Numbered from the stretch's first letter, positions 6,571-12,448 are shown. The stretch is DNA of 12,498 nucleotides from Anaerolineae bacterium (GCA_027036755.1 JALWDV010000361.1:1-12498); one strand, 5' to 3'. Numbers and translations: made by a program. The notes: generated from the letters alone by a model not told the origin.

Positions 6571-6641
6571 GCCCGGCGATGAAGTCGCCGGGCTACAAAA
6601 CAGCGCCGGATAAATCCGGCTAGCCCCGCAGGGGAGCTGTT
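6571..6641. repeat. Structured spacer: long hairpin plus three-way-junction-like fold
   Basis: A perfect 9-bp stem GCCCGGCGA / TCGCCGGGC (6571-6579, 6585-6593) closes a 5-base loop. Next to it, AACAGC (6599-6604) pairs with GCTGTT (6636-6641) and encloses two further hairpins: GCCGGA-TAAA-TCCGGC (6605-6620) and CCCC-GCA-GGGG (6624-6634). This is a compact cloverleaf-like arrangement of about 70 bases. It lies between the DUF2089 and SHOCT-like genes. It has no U-tract on either strand and so is not a standard terminator. It looks like a REP-type intergenic repeat or an mRNA processing/stability structure. Confidence 0.65.
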
Positions 6642-6684
6642 TCTGTGAACCAGCCAGCGCTCTGTCGCTTTGTTTTCCTTGTTT

Positions 6685-7080
6685 TCATGCGATTTCTCCT
6701 TTTAGCATCTGAACGGCCTGATCCGAAGTGATGACGCCCGCTTCCAGATCGGCCAGGATCTGACGGCGGCGTTCGGGCGACAGGGGTTGGGGCTTGACCT
6801 CGTCCGAACCGCTGGGCTCATATCCCAGCGCCCGAATGACCTGGTGCAACTGCGCCCGGGCCGTGGGATACGAGACGCCCAAGATCTCTTGCACTCGATT
6901 CAGCTTGCCCTCCGAGCGGATGAACAGCTCGACGAATTGCTGGTGTTCGGGCGAGAGCCGGGCCAGGCGGGGCAGCTCGAACGCGCCTTCCACCGATGTG
7001 CCGCAATGAACGCAGGCGAGTTTTGTGACATACAGGCTTTGTCCGCATACGGGACAACGTCCTGGAACAGGATATTTCAT
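6685..7080 (-). CDS. DUF2089 family regulator (zinc ribbon plus helix-turn-helix)
   Basis: This 131-aa protein has a zinc ribbon CPVC (C9, C12) and CVHC (C23, C26). A helix-turn-helix segment follows at about 42-85 (LSPEHQQFVELFIRSEGKLN, then VQEILGVSYPTARAQLHQVI), resembling sigma-70 region 4. After a proline-rich linker comes a C-terminal helical hairpin ERRRQILADLEAGVITSDQA. This order is that of the DUF2089 family, presumed transcription regulators. Two adjacent ATGs exist; the second (7080) gives the more usual spacing to AGAGG. Transcription should start from a near-consensus promoter about 45 bases upstream. The downstream SHOCT-like gene is on the same strand and carries the same kind of hairpin, suggesting a two-gene regulatory module; the target is unknown. 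Confidence 0.88.
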   Translation of the reverse strand: MKYPVPGRCPVCGQSLYVTKLACVHCGTSVEGAFELPRLARLSPEHQQFVELFIRSEGKLNRVQEILGVSYPTARAQLHQVIRALGYEPSGSDEVKPQPLSPERRRQILADLEAGVITSDQAVQMLKGEIA

Positions 7081-7128
7081 CATTCACCTCTGAAGGGAAT
7101 TTTAGTGAGAATTCAAACTTCTGTCTGC

Positions 7129-7157
7129 AGCATAGCAAAAATTTTTATTTTTGTCAA
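7129..7157 (-). promoter_or_regulatory. Near-consensus sigma-70 promoter for the DUF2089 gene
   Basis: On the minus strand TTGACA (7152-7157) and TATGCT (7129-7134) are separated by exactly 17 bases. The -35 is perfect and the -10 has five of six consensus bases. The spacer and about 50 bp upstream are very AT-rich compared with the window, like an UP element. A small palindrome AATTGA / TCAATT (7184-7201) lies upstream of the -35 and could be an operator, but it is short. The predicted leader is about 40 bases. Confidence 0.8.
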
Positions 7158-7358
7158 GGTGTTTTTTGAAAAATTTGTTATAAAATTGAATTTTCTCAAT
7201 TCGCTTCTAAATTTTTTATCAAACAGACGGTGCGAACCCCTTACGCGGGAAACAGCAGCGAAATGTCATGCCCTGGCCGTTGATTGCTTTCTGCGATATA
7301 CTGTCACGACCTGCCATGCACCATCATCCCATCACCAACTGACGTCGAGGCCGCCTTC

Positions 7359-8267
7359 ATGCTTGTTCACCTCATCGAGATATTCGTCACCGTCATCACG
7401 CCGGTGTTCGGGCTTGTCATCATCGGCTATTTCGCGGGGCCCAGGCTCAAGCTGGAGGCCCGCACCCTCAGCCGCTCGGCCTACTTTCTCTTCATCCCCG
7501 CCTTCGTCTTCGATGTCATCAGCAAGGCCCGGGTGGAAGCGGGCGAGCTGGGCCGCATGGTGCTGTTTGGGCTGGCCATCGTGGCCGCAACCGCGGCCCT
7601 GGGCGTGATGGTCGCCGCGGCGCTGCGGCGTCCCAAACCGGTCATGGCCGCGTTTGCACTCATCGCCAGCTTCGGCAACGTGGGCAATTTCGGCCTGCCC
7701 CTCATCGAGTTTCGTCTGGGCCATGAAGCCTTGATCCCGGCCACCATCTACTTTCTCACCATCAGCCTGGCCGCGTTTGTGGTGGGCGTGGGCGCGGCTG
7801 GATATGTGCGGGGCGGGGGGCTCAGCGCGGCCTTGTCGGTGCTCAAAACCCCGGCGCTGTTGGCCGTGCCGCCAGCCCTGTTCTTCGACCGAACCGGCGT
7901 CGCCATTCCCCTCCCCCTCGAACGCATCATCGGGCTGCTGGCCGCGGCCATGATTCCGGTGATGCTGGTGGCTTTGGGCGTGCAGCTTGCCGCCAGCGCC
8001 GGCCTGCGGCCGGAAAAAGATGTCTGGATCGTCAGCGCGGTGCGGCTGCTGGGCGGGCCGTTGCTGGCCGCGGGACTGGCGCTGGCCTTTGGCGTCACCG
8101 GCGTCTCTCGGGCCACGGCCATCGTGCAATCGGGCATGCCTGCGGCCGTGCTCACCAGCATCATCGCCCTGGAATATGACCTGCTGCCCGATTTCGTCAC
8201 CTCGACGGTGCTTTTCTCCACCCTGGCCAGCGTGCTCACCCTCACCATCCTGCTGGCGCTTGTGTAG
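7359..8267 (+). CDS. AEC family transporter (auxin-efflux-carrier-like permease)
   Basis: This is a 302-aa inner-membrane permease made almost entirely of hydrophobic helices. The protein starts MLVHLIEIFVTVITPVFGLV, typical of AEC family members, and contains SFGNVGNFGLPL (104-115), the conserved discontinuous-helix motif of the first half. GMPAAVLTSIIALEYDLLPD near the C-terminus is the matching motif of the second half. About ten membrane segments can be drawn. Bacterial AEC proteins export or exchange organic acids or amino-acid-like anions; the substrate is not predictable here. I chose the ATG at 7359 because it begins the family homology and follows GAGG by eight bases; an upstream TTG would add 25 unlikely residues. 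A possible -10 (TATACT, 7297-7302) lacks a good -35. It is divergent from the DUF2089 gene and convergent with nadD. Confidence 0.9.
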   Translation: MLVHLIEIFVTVITPVFGLVIIGYFAGPRLKLEARTLSRSAYFLFIPAFVFDVISKARVEAGELGRMVLFGLAIVAATAALGVMVAAALRRPKPVMAAFALIASFGNVGNFGLPLIEFRLGHEALIPATIYFLTISLAAFVVGVGAAGYVRGGGLSAALSVLKTPALLAVPPALFFDRTGVAIPLPLERIIGLLAAAMIPVMLVALGVQLAASAGLRPEKDVWIVSAVRLLGGPLLAAGLALAFGVTGVSRATAIVQSGMPAAVLTSIIALEYDLLPDFVTSTVLFSTLASVLTLTILLALV

Positions 8268-8304
8268 ATGACCTGAGTTCGGAGTTAGCGGGTTGGGGCT
8301 CACC

Positions 8305-8566
8305 AGGTGCGACGCGCTTGGTAACTACTAAGGTTTCGCCACCATTTTTTGCCACGAAGACACGAAGAAAGACGAAGGCACGAAGTGTTTTTCTTTATTT
8401 TGCTTCGTGTCTTCGAAAAACTTCGAGCCTTCGTGGCTTTTTGAGGCTTAAAGTCGAGTACGTTAGCAGTTACCGCACTTGCCACAAGCCGTGGCCTCGT
8501 CGCATCAGGTCAGGCGTTGATCCGGTGTTGCGTCAGGCCAACGCCCGTCTCAAGCGCGTCGCACCT
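8305..8566. repeat. 16-bp perfect inverted repeat surrounding MITE-C
   Basis: AGGTGCGACGCGCTTG (8305-8320) is the exact reverse complement of CAAGCGCGTCGCACCT (8551-8566). The left arm ends directly at MITE-C. Removing MITE-C and one target copy would leave the arms about 70 bases apart, in the space between the convergent AEC and nadD stops. The inner stretch 8482-8550 holds further partly complementary GC-rich segments (CAGGTCAGGCGTTG and GTCAGGCCAACGCC). It may have been a bidirectional 3' end structure or a dispersed palindrome. Apart from this and MITE-C, I see nothing in the 8268-8572 spacer. Confidence 0.7.
8321..8473 (+). mobile_element. MITE-C: intact 153-bp inverted-repeat element
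   Basis: The left end is GTAACTACTAAGGT (8321-8334) and the right end ACGTTAGCAGTTAC (8460-8473); they are inverted copies matching at 12 of 14 positions. The flanks CGCGCTTG (8313-8320) and CGCACTTG (8474-8481) are an 8-bp direct repeat with one mismatch. The interior is a palindrome of CACGAAGR units (GCCACGAAGACACGAAGAAA on the left, CCTTCGTGGC on the right) around TGTTTTTCTTTATTTTG. It has the same orientation and layout as MITE-A and serves as its uninterrupted counterpart. No gene is encoded. Confidence 0.88.
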
Positions 8567-8572
8567 ATTGGC

Positions 8573-9184
8573 TCAGCGGATGTAGCGGTACAGGCCCGTT
8601 TCCAGAATGTATTGCCGCACGCACTCGGGCACAAGATAGCGGATGCTGCTGCCATGCAGGATGCGGCGGCGGATGTTGTTGGAGGCGATATCCACGCCGG
8701 GCATGGGCAGCAAGGTCACTTCGTGACTGATGCCGGGCAGGGCTTTTTCCAGCGGCGTCCAGTCGATGTCGTAACCGGGGCGGGTGGCTGCGGCCAGGCG
8801 GGCCAACAGGCGAATGCGCTCGGGCTCGTGCCAGTTGGGGAAATCGATGACTGAATCCAGGCCCATGAGAAACCACAGGTCGTCGCCCGGCTGCAACAGC
8901 TTCTCCCGGGCGATTTCCAGCATCTCCGCGGTGTAGTCGGGCCCCTCGCGCTCGATGTCGATGAGGCTGATCTCGAAAGCGTCGTTGTCGGCGATGGCCA
9001 TTCGCAGCATGTCCAGGCGATGTTCGGCGCTGGCGATGATGCGGCCCTGCTTGTGGGGTGGGTCCGCAGCGGGAACGAAGTAAACTTTATCCAGGCGTAA
9101 GGTGTCGCGGGCGGTTTCGGCCAGGATGAGGTGTCCGAAGTGAACCGGATCGAAGGTGCCGCCCAGGAGTCCGATGCGTGACAT
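8573..9184 (-). CDS. nadD: Nicotinate-nucleotide adenylyltransferase
   Basis: This 203-aa enzyme adenylates nicotinate mononucleotide to deamido-NAD in NAD biosynthesis. The nucleotidyltransferase signature GGTFDPVHFGH (8-18) contains the HxGH motif, and PPHKQG and FLMGLDSVIDFPNWHEPERI are typical NadD segments. The C-terminal motif, usually SSTxIR, reads ASNNIRRRI, keeping the Ser and Arg but with Asn where Thr is common. The start MSRIGLLGGTFDP is the normal one. No Shine-Dalgarno is visible before it. An 11-codon frame (MSNNQHPIPNL) on the same strand ends about seven bases upstream and could allow coupled initiation. obgE lies upstream on the same strand, a common bacterial arrangement, but here it is separated by 487 bp of repeats. 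The usual rsfS is absent downstream. Confidence 0.94.
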   Translation of the reverse strand: MSRIGLLGGTFDPVHFGHLILAETARDTLRLDKVYFVPAADPPHKQGRIIASAEHRLDMLRMAIADNDAFEISLIDIEREGPDYTAEMLEIAREKLLQPGDDLWFLMGLDSVIDFPNWHEPERIRLLARLAAATRPGYDIDWTPLEKALPGISHEVTLLPMPGVDIASNNIRRRILHGSSIRYLVPECVRQYILETGLYRYIR

Positions 9185-9263
9185 GGGGAATCAGAGATTG
9201 GGGATGGGGTGTTGGTTGTTCGACATAGTTCATTCTCTTTCAAAACGGCCTTTACAATTTTCC

Positions 9264-9338
9264 CGTCAAACGTCATACGTCAAACGTCAAAAAGAGCCTT
9301 CTCGCCATGCTTTGACGTTTGACGATTTACGTTTGACG
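9264..9338. repeat. 28-bp imperfect palindrome of TTTGACG units
   Basis: Positions 9264-9291 (beginning CGTCAAACGTCATACGTC) and 9311-9338 (beginning TTTGACGTTTGACG) are complementary at 25 of 28 positions around a 19-base loop. Each arm is itself a tandem of TTTGACGT-like units. It lies 80 bases upstream of nadD in the obgE-nadD spacer. It has no T-tract and looks like a dispersed palindromic repeat. A paired-operator role is possible but unsupported. Confidence 0.65.
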
Positions 9339-9371
9339 CGCTTTTGCCAGACGTTGATCACTTGAAATTGT

Positions 9372-9630
9372 GTAACTGCTAAGGTAGTCTGTCTGTTTTC
9401 GGTGGCTTGGCTTCTGCTGCGGCAGCCCCCCCCTCGCTCCCCCCCGCAAGCGGGGGGAAAGACCTCTCCCTCTGCAAAACACTTTGCAAACCAGCGGCTC
9501 CCTCCCCTGCAAAGGAGCAAAGCGACTGGCGGGGGAGGGCCGGGGTGGGGGCCAAGTCCAGCGGCCAAGACTGCAAAACTGACAAACGCTGTCTTGAACG
9601 TTGGCTCAGCAGGCCTGCCTTAGTAGTTAC
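9372..9630. mobile_element. MITE-D: 259-bp element with the same ends but a GC-rich core
   Basis: The left end GTAACTGCTAAGGT (9372-9385) and right end GCCTTAGTAGTTAC (9617-9630) are inverted copies of the GGT-type family end. The flanks are a perfect 8-bp direct repeat GAAATTGT (9364-9371 and 9631-9638). The core lacks the CACGAAG palindrome. Instead it has a stem CCCCCCGC / GCGGGGGG (9440-9457) and a GC-rich repeat also found at the window end. Both ends are of the GGT type, unlike the other copies, which have one of each. It separates obgE from nadD. No transposase is present. Confidence 0.85.
9496..9552 (-). repeat. GC-rich dispersed repeat carried inside MITE-D
   Basis: CTCCCTCCCCTGC (from 9498) faces GGCGGGGGAGGG (ending 9539), followed by CCGGGGTGGGGGC. 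Read on the minus strand it aligns with 12395-12448 (GCCCCC, CCGGCC, CCCCCGC, TTGCAGGGG and GGAGCC in the same order). It translates in every frame into low-complexity Pro/Gly/Arg peptides and is not coding. Confidence 0.6.
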
Positions 9631-9671
9631 GAAATTGTAGAAATACCGGATGGATGCTCTGAACCATGCCG

Positions 9672-10940
9672 CTATTCGTAGTAATAATCATCGTGCCATT
9701 CCAGCGCGGTGTCGCCGATGATGACTGTGTCGCCATTTTCGACGCCCGCCTGCTCCAGGGCCTCGGCGACGCCCATGGCCTCCATGATGCGATGGAAACG
9801 CAGCGCTGCCTCGTAGTAATCCCAATTGGTCATGGCTGCGGCCCGCTCGATGCGCTTGCCACTGACAACCCAGCCTTCGGGCGTTTTTTCTATCTCGAAC
9901 GCGTCTTCATCCACCGGCTGGATGATAGGCATGGCTTTTTTGCGCTCGATGGGCGGCAGCTCGTTGAGAATAGCCACGGCCCGACGCAGCAGCGTCTGCA
10001 GATTTTCGCCCGTGGCCGCGGAGATGGGGATGGCTTCCACGCCCTCGCTGGCCAGTTCATCCCGCACCTGGGGCCAGCGCTCCCGCACTTCGGGGATATC
10101 CATCTTGTTGAAGCCAACCACCTGGGGTTTGTCGGCCAGTTGGGGATTGAACAGCGCCAGTTCCTGGTTGATGGCCTGAAAATCGCCCAGAGGGTCGGGG
10201 CTGAGGCCGTTGATCAGGTGGATGAGCACGCGAGTGCGTTCGATGTGCCGCAAAAAGTCATCCCCCAGGCCCACGCCCGAATGCGCGCCCTCGATGAGGC
10301 CGGGGATGTCGGCCAGCACCACATCCTGGTAATCCACCACGGCCACGCCCAGGTTGGGCTCCAGTGTGGTGAAGGGATAGTCCGCGATCTTGGGTTTGGC
10401 CCGGGTGACGGTGGACAGCAGGGTGCTTTTGCCCGCGTTGGGCACGCCGATGATGCCGATGTCTGCGATGAGCTTCAGCTCCAGCCGCAGCCAGCGCTCC
10501 TCGCCCGGCTCGCCCTTTTCGGCGATGCGGGGGGCCTGATTGGTGGCGGAGCGGAACGCGTAATTGCCGCGGCCGCCCCGGCCGCCCCGGGCCACCAGCA
10601 GCTTTTCGCCGGGCTCCAGCAGCTCGCCCAGAAATTCGCCGGTGTCCGCGTCGTAAACTTCGGTGCCGGGCGGCGCGGGCACCTCGATGGTTTTGCCGCG
10701 GGCGCCCTGCTTGTTGGAGCCGCTGCCGTGCTTGCCCCGTTCGGCTTTGAAATGCACCTTGAACGCAAAATGGTGCAGGGTGTTGTGGCGTTCGCTGGCG
10801 ACGAGATAGACGTCGCCCCCGCGGCCGCCGCTGCCGCCCGCGGGCCCGCCCCGGGGCACGAATTTCTCGCGACGAAACGCAACGACGCCGTTGCCGCCAT
10901 CGCCGCCCTTGACATAGATTTTTGCCTGGTCTTTGAACAT
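9672..10940 (-). CDS. obgE: Obg family GTPase CgtA
   Basis: This 422-aa essential GTPase binds the 50S subunit in ribosome assembly and the stress response. The glycine-rich Obg fold is clear (KGGDGGNGVVAFRREKFVPR at 11-30, GGPAGGSGGRGGDVYLV). The G domain has G1 GVPNAGKS (165-172), the switch I TT pair (191-192), G3 DIPG (211-214), G4 NKMD (278-281) and G5 SAAT (307-310). A C-terminal OCT domain (about 340-422) includes WVVSGKRIERAAAMTNWDYY and ends in an acidic DDYYYE. I chose ATG 10940 (MFKDQAKIYV) over an upstream in-frame TTG at 10949, because family proteins begin at this point. No Shine-Dalgarno is seen; instead a terminator-like hairpin occupies 10957-10973. It probably shares the promoter at 11226-11254 with the 64-aa gene. 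Confidence 0.96.
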   Translation of the reverse strand: MFKDQAKIYVKGGDGGNGVVAFRREKFVPRGGPAGGSGGRGGDVYLVASERHNTLHHFAFKVHFKAERGKHGSGSNKQGARGKTIEVPAPPGTEVYDADTGEFLGELLEPGEKLLVARGGRGGRGNYAFRSATNQAPRIAEKGEPGEERWLRLELKLIADIGIIGVPNAGKSTLLSTVTRAKPKIADYPFTTLEPNLGVAVVDYQDVVLADIPGLIEGAHSGVGLGDDFLRHIERTRVLIHLINGLSPDPLGDFQAINQELALFNPQLADKPQVVGFNKMDIPEVRERWPQVRDELASEGVEAIPISAATGENLQTLLRRAVAILNELPPIERKKAMPIIQPVDEDAFEIEKTPEGWVVSGKRIERAAAMTNWDYYEAALRFHRIMEAMGVAEALEQAGVENGDTVIIGDTALEWHDDYYYE

Positions 10941-10945
10941 GGTGC

Positions 10946-10973
10946 GCAATAAAACACCCGTCCGGAGGACGGG
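10946..10973 (-). terminator. Intrinsic terminator or attenuator between the 64-aa gene and obgE
   Basis: On the minus strand CCCGTCC-TCC-GGACGGG (10957-10973) forms a perfect 7-bp GC-rich stem with a 3-base loop, followed by TGTTTTATT. It lies 24 bases after the stop of the 64-aa gene and its T-tract ends six bases before the obgE ATG. Position and form fit a terminator that obgE transcripts must read through, or an attenuator. Confidence 0.7.
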
Positions 10974-10997
10974 CGTCGAGGTGGAAAAGCGTGAGGG

Positions 10998-11192
10998 TCA
11001 ATCAGCGGATTGCGCCACTTTGGCGATGAAATCCATGCTGAGCCGCTTGATTTCCTCCAGAACCTCGGTGATCTCCGGATCGAGGAAGATGTTGAGTTGA
11101 TCGACGCCCTCATCGGCCCACAGGGCGTCCAGTTTTTCCTTCAGCGCCTGGGCTTCTCGGGCGAGTTGCGTGATGTCGGTGGATGAGGTCAT
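10998..11192 (-). CDS. Small helical protein of 64 residues, unknown function
   Basis: I do not recognise this protein. It is soluble, acidic and predicted almost entirely helical: residues 6-24 (DITQLAREAQALKEKLDAL) look like a short coiled coil, and 38-60 (DPEITEVLEEIKRLSMDFIA) a second amphipathic helix. It has no cysteine and no membrane segment. Support for expression is good for such a small gene: ATG with GGAG seven bases upstream and a strong promoter with correct spacing. It is followed by a terminator-like hairpin and then obgE, which suggests that the main transcript may end after this gene. A partner role with Obg is possible by position only. Confidence 0.7.
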   Translation of the reverse strand: MTSSTDITQLAREAQALKEKLDALWADEGVDQLNIFLDPEITEVLEEIKRLSMDFIAKVAQSAD

Positions 11193-11225
11193 AAAGATGC
11201 TCCATCGGGTTGAGGTGTTGGCGTC

Positions 11226-11254
11226 ATTATAGCTGATTCGGCGGTCGGGAGCAA
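11226..11254 (-). promoter_or_regulatory. Sigma-70 promoter for the 64-aa gene and obgE
   Basis: On the minus strand TTGCTC (11249-11254) and a perfect TATAAT (11226-11231) are separated by 17 bases. Transcription would start about 25-30 bases before the 64-aa start codon. There is no other convincing promoter closer to obgE. Confidence 0.72.
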
Positions 11255-11273
11255 TAAAGCGGGTTCGACCGGA

Positions 11274-12341
11274 TCATCGCCCGGTGAGCGCCCGCCGCCA
11301 AAAGCCCGCGCCCCAGCTCAGGTGCATGGTCGGAAAGGCCAGCCAGATGCGGGGAAACAATCGCCAGCCGTGGCCCGCGGCCAGCGACGCGGCCGCCAGG
11401 GTGATGGCCAACAGATAGGGCAGGATCATCGCCAGCAGCAGCCAGGGGGTAAGAGGCGTCAGGGCCGCGGCCAGCGCCAGGCCCGCGGTCCAGACCGCAG
11501 GAGCCAGATGGCGGGGGCGCATGGCCTGGGGATGCTTGCGCCAGGTGACAAATCGCCATGAGCCGTAGCGGGCGTATTGCCGGGCCAGAGCCGCCAAACT
11601 GTCTCGGGCGATGTACGTCACCCGCACGTCCGATGCGACCAGCAGTCTGCCGCCCGCCCGCCGCAAACGCGTGTTCAATTCGTAATCTTCGTTGGCCGCG
11701 AAGGTCTCATCCCAGCCGCCCGCCCGTTTCAGCCAATCGACGGGATAAGCGCCCAGGAAGAGGGTTTCGCTTTCGACCGAAACGCCGGCCCGCCGATACC
11801 GGGGCCCGCCCGCGCCCAGAGGGTGATTCAGCGCCAGGGCGATGGCCCGGCCCGACTCTTGATCTCCCACCGCGATTTGCGCCCCGCCCACGCCCGCCCA
11901 CTCGCCCGTTTGCAGATGCGCCACGCAGCGTTCGACATAGTCGGCCGCGGGGCGAGCGCGCGCATCCAGCCGCAGAAAATACGCGCCCCGGGCCCGGGCT
12001 AACGCCTGATTCAGTCCTGCCGCCGCGATGCGTCCCGGGTTGGGAATGACGACGAAGTCGGGGAACTCGCGCGCGGCTTTCCGGGCCATGTCGTCGGAGC
12101 CGTCGCTGGAGCCGCCATCAGCGATGATGATCTGCATGGCCTCTCGCGGCCAGGTCTGAGCCCGCAGACGCTCCAGCAGGCCGGGCAGTAGCCGGGCTTC
12201 GTTCAGCACGGGAATGGCGATGGTGACCAGGGGCGGGCCCGGCGATCCGGCGTCTTGAGGGAGGCTGGAGGATGGGCCGAGCCTCGGGCTTTTGGGCCCC
12301 TGGCCTGAAGCGCCCGCATCGACTCGGGCAGCGCCCCCCAT
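11274..12341 (-). CDS. GT2 family glycosyltransferase (ExoA-like)
   Basis: This protein, about 355 aa, transfers sugars in surface polysaccharide or glycolipid assembly at the inner membrane face. The GT-A fold begins PPLVTIAIPVLNEARLL (37-52) and continues IIIADGGSSDGS (71-82). The sugar-nucleotide/metal segment is FLRLDARARP (122-131), and the acceptor-side motif is GGWDETFAANEDYELNTRL with the ED pair at 218-219. RDSLAALARQYARYGSWRF matches the segment typical of ExoA-type enzymes. Two or three hydrophobic segments at about 282-345 anchor the C-terminus. The start is uncertain: I used ATG 12341, but a TTG at 12377 is in frame. The first 36 residues are a Gly/Pro/Ser-rich low-complexity tail not expected in the family, so the true start may be later or the tail may derive from repeat DNA. 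The acceptor is unknown. Confidence 0.85.
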   Translation of the reverse strand: MGGAARVDAGASGQGPKSPRLGPSSSLPQDAGSPGPPLVTIAIPVLNEARLLPGLLERLRAQTWPREAMQIIIADGGSSDGSDDMARKAAREFPDFVVIPNPGRIAAAGLNQALARARGAYFLRLDARARPAADYVERCVAHLQTGEWAGVGGAQIAVGDQESGRAIALALNHPLGAGGPRYRRAGVSVESETLFLGAYPVDWLKRAGGWDETFAANEDYELNTRLRRAGGRLLVASDVRVTYIARDSLAALARQYARYGSWRFVTWRKHPQAMRPRHLAPAVWTAGLALAAALTPLTPWLLLAMILPYLLAITLAAASLAAGHGWRLFPRIWLAFPTMHLSWGAGFWRRALTGR

Positions 12342-12394
12342 TTTGGAAACGCATCCTTCCTTCGGCAGCAATTTCAAATTTGGCCCGGCAACAA

Positions 12395-12448
12395 GCCCCC
12401 CTCCCGGCCTCCCCCCGCTTCGGCTGACGCCTTGCAGGGGGAGGAGCC
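12395..12448 (+). repeat. Second copy of the GC-rich dispersed repeat
   Basis: The order GCCCCC, TCCCGGCC, CCCCCCGC, CTTGCAGGGG, GAGGAGCC matches, in opposite orientation, the core of MITE-D (9496-9552). It occupies the region upstream of the glycosyltransferase gene. No GTAACT end is visible around it, though the window stops at 12498. Nothing else is seen in 12449-12498. Confidence 0.55.

Noticed and set aside
7274..7302. Promoter for the AEC permease (TATACT)
   Set aside because: The -10 is reasonable, but TTGATT is only 11 bases away and no hexamer at 16-18 bases resembles a -35.
8300..8485. 61-aa minus-strand frame sharing VTANVLDFKPQKATKARS with a plus-strand frame near 5920
   Set aside because: The shared peptide comes from the repeated element end in two places, not from a conserved protein.
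8318..8854. 178-aa plus-strand frame
   Set aside because: It begins in MITE-C and continues antisense through nadD, whose own frame has clear motifs.
9426..9470. Intrinsic terminator of obgE at the CCCCCCGC/GCGGGGGG stem
   Set aside because: It is far from the obgE stop, inside MITE-D, with no T-tract in either direction.
9666..10952. 428-aa plus-strand frame opposite obgE
   Set aside because: It is the high-GC antisense shadow of obgE; all G motifs are on the minus strand.
11255..11290. tRNA-like GGTTCGACC segment
   Set aside because: No acceptor stem or anticodon arm can be built around it, and it lies beside the end of the glycosyltransferase gene.
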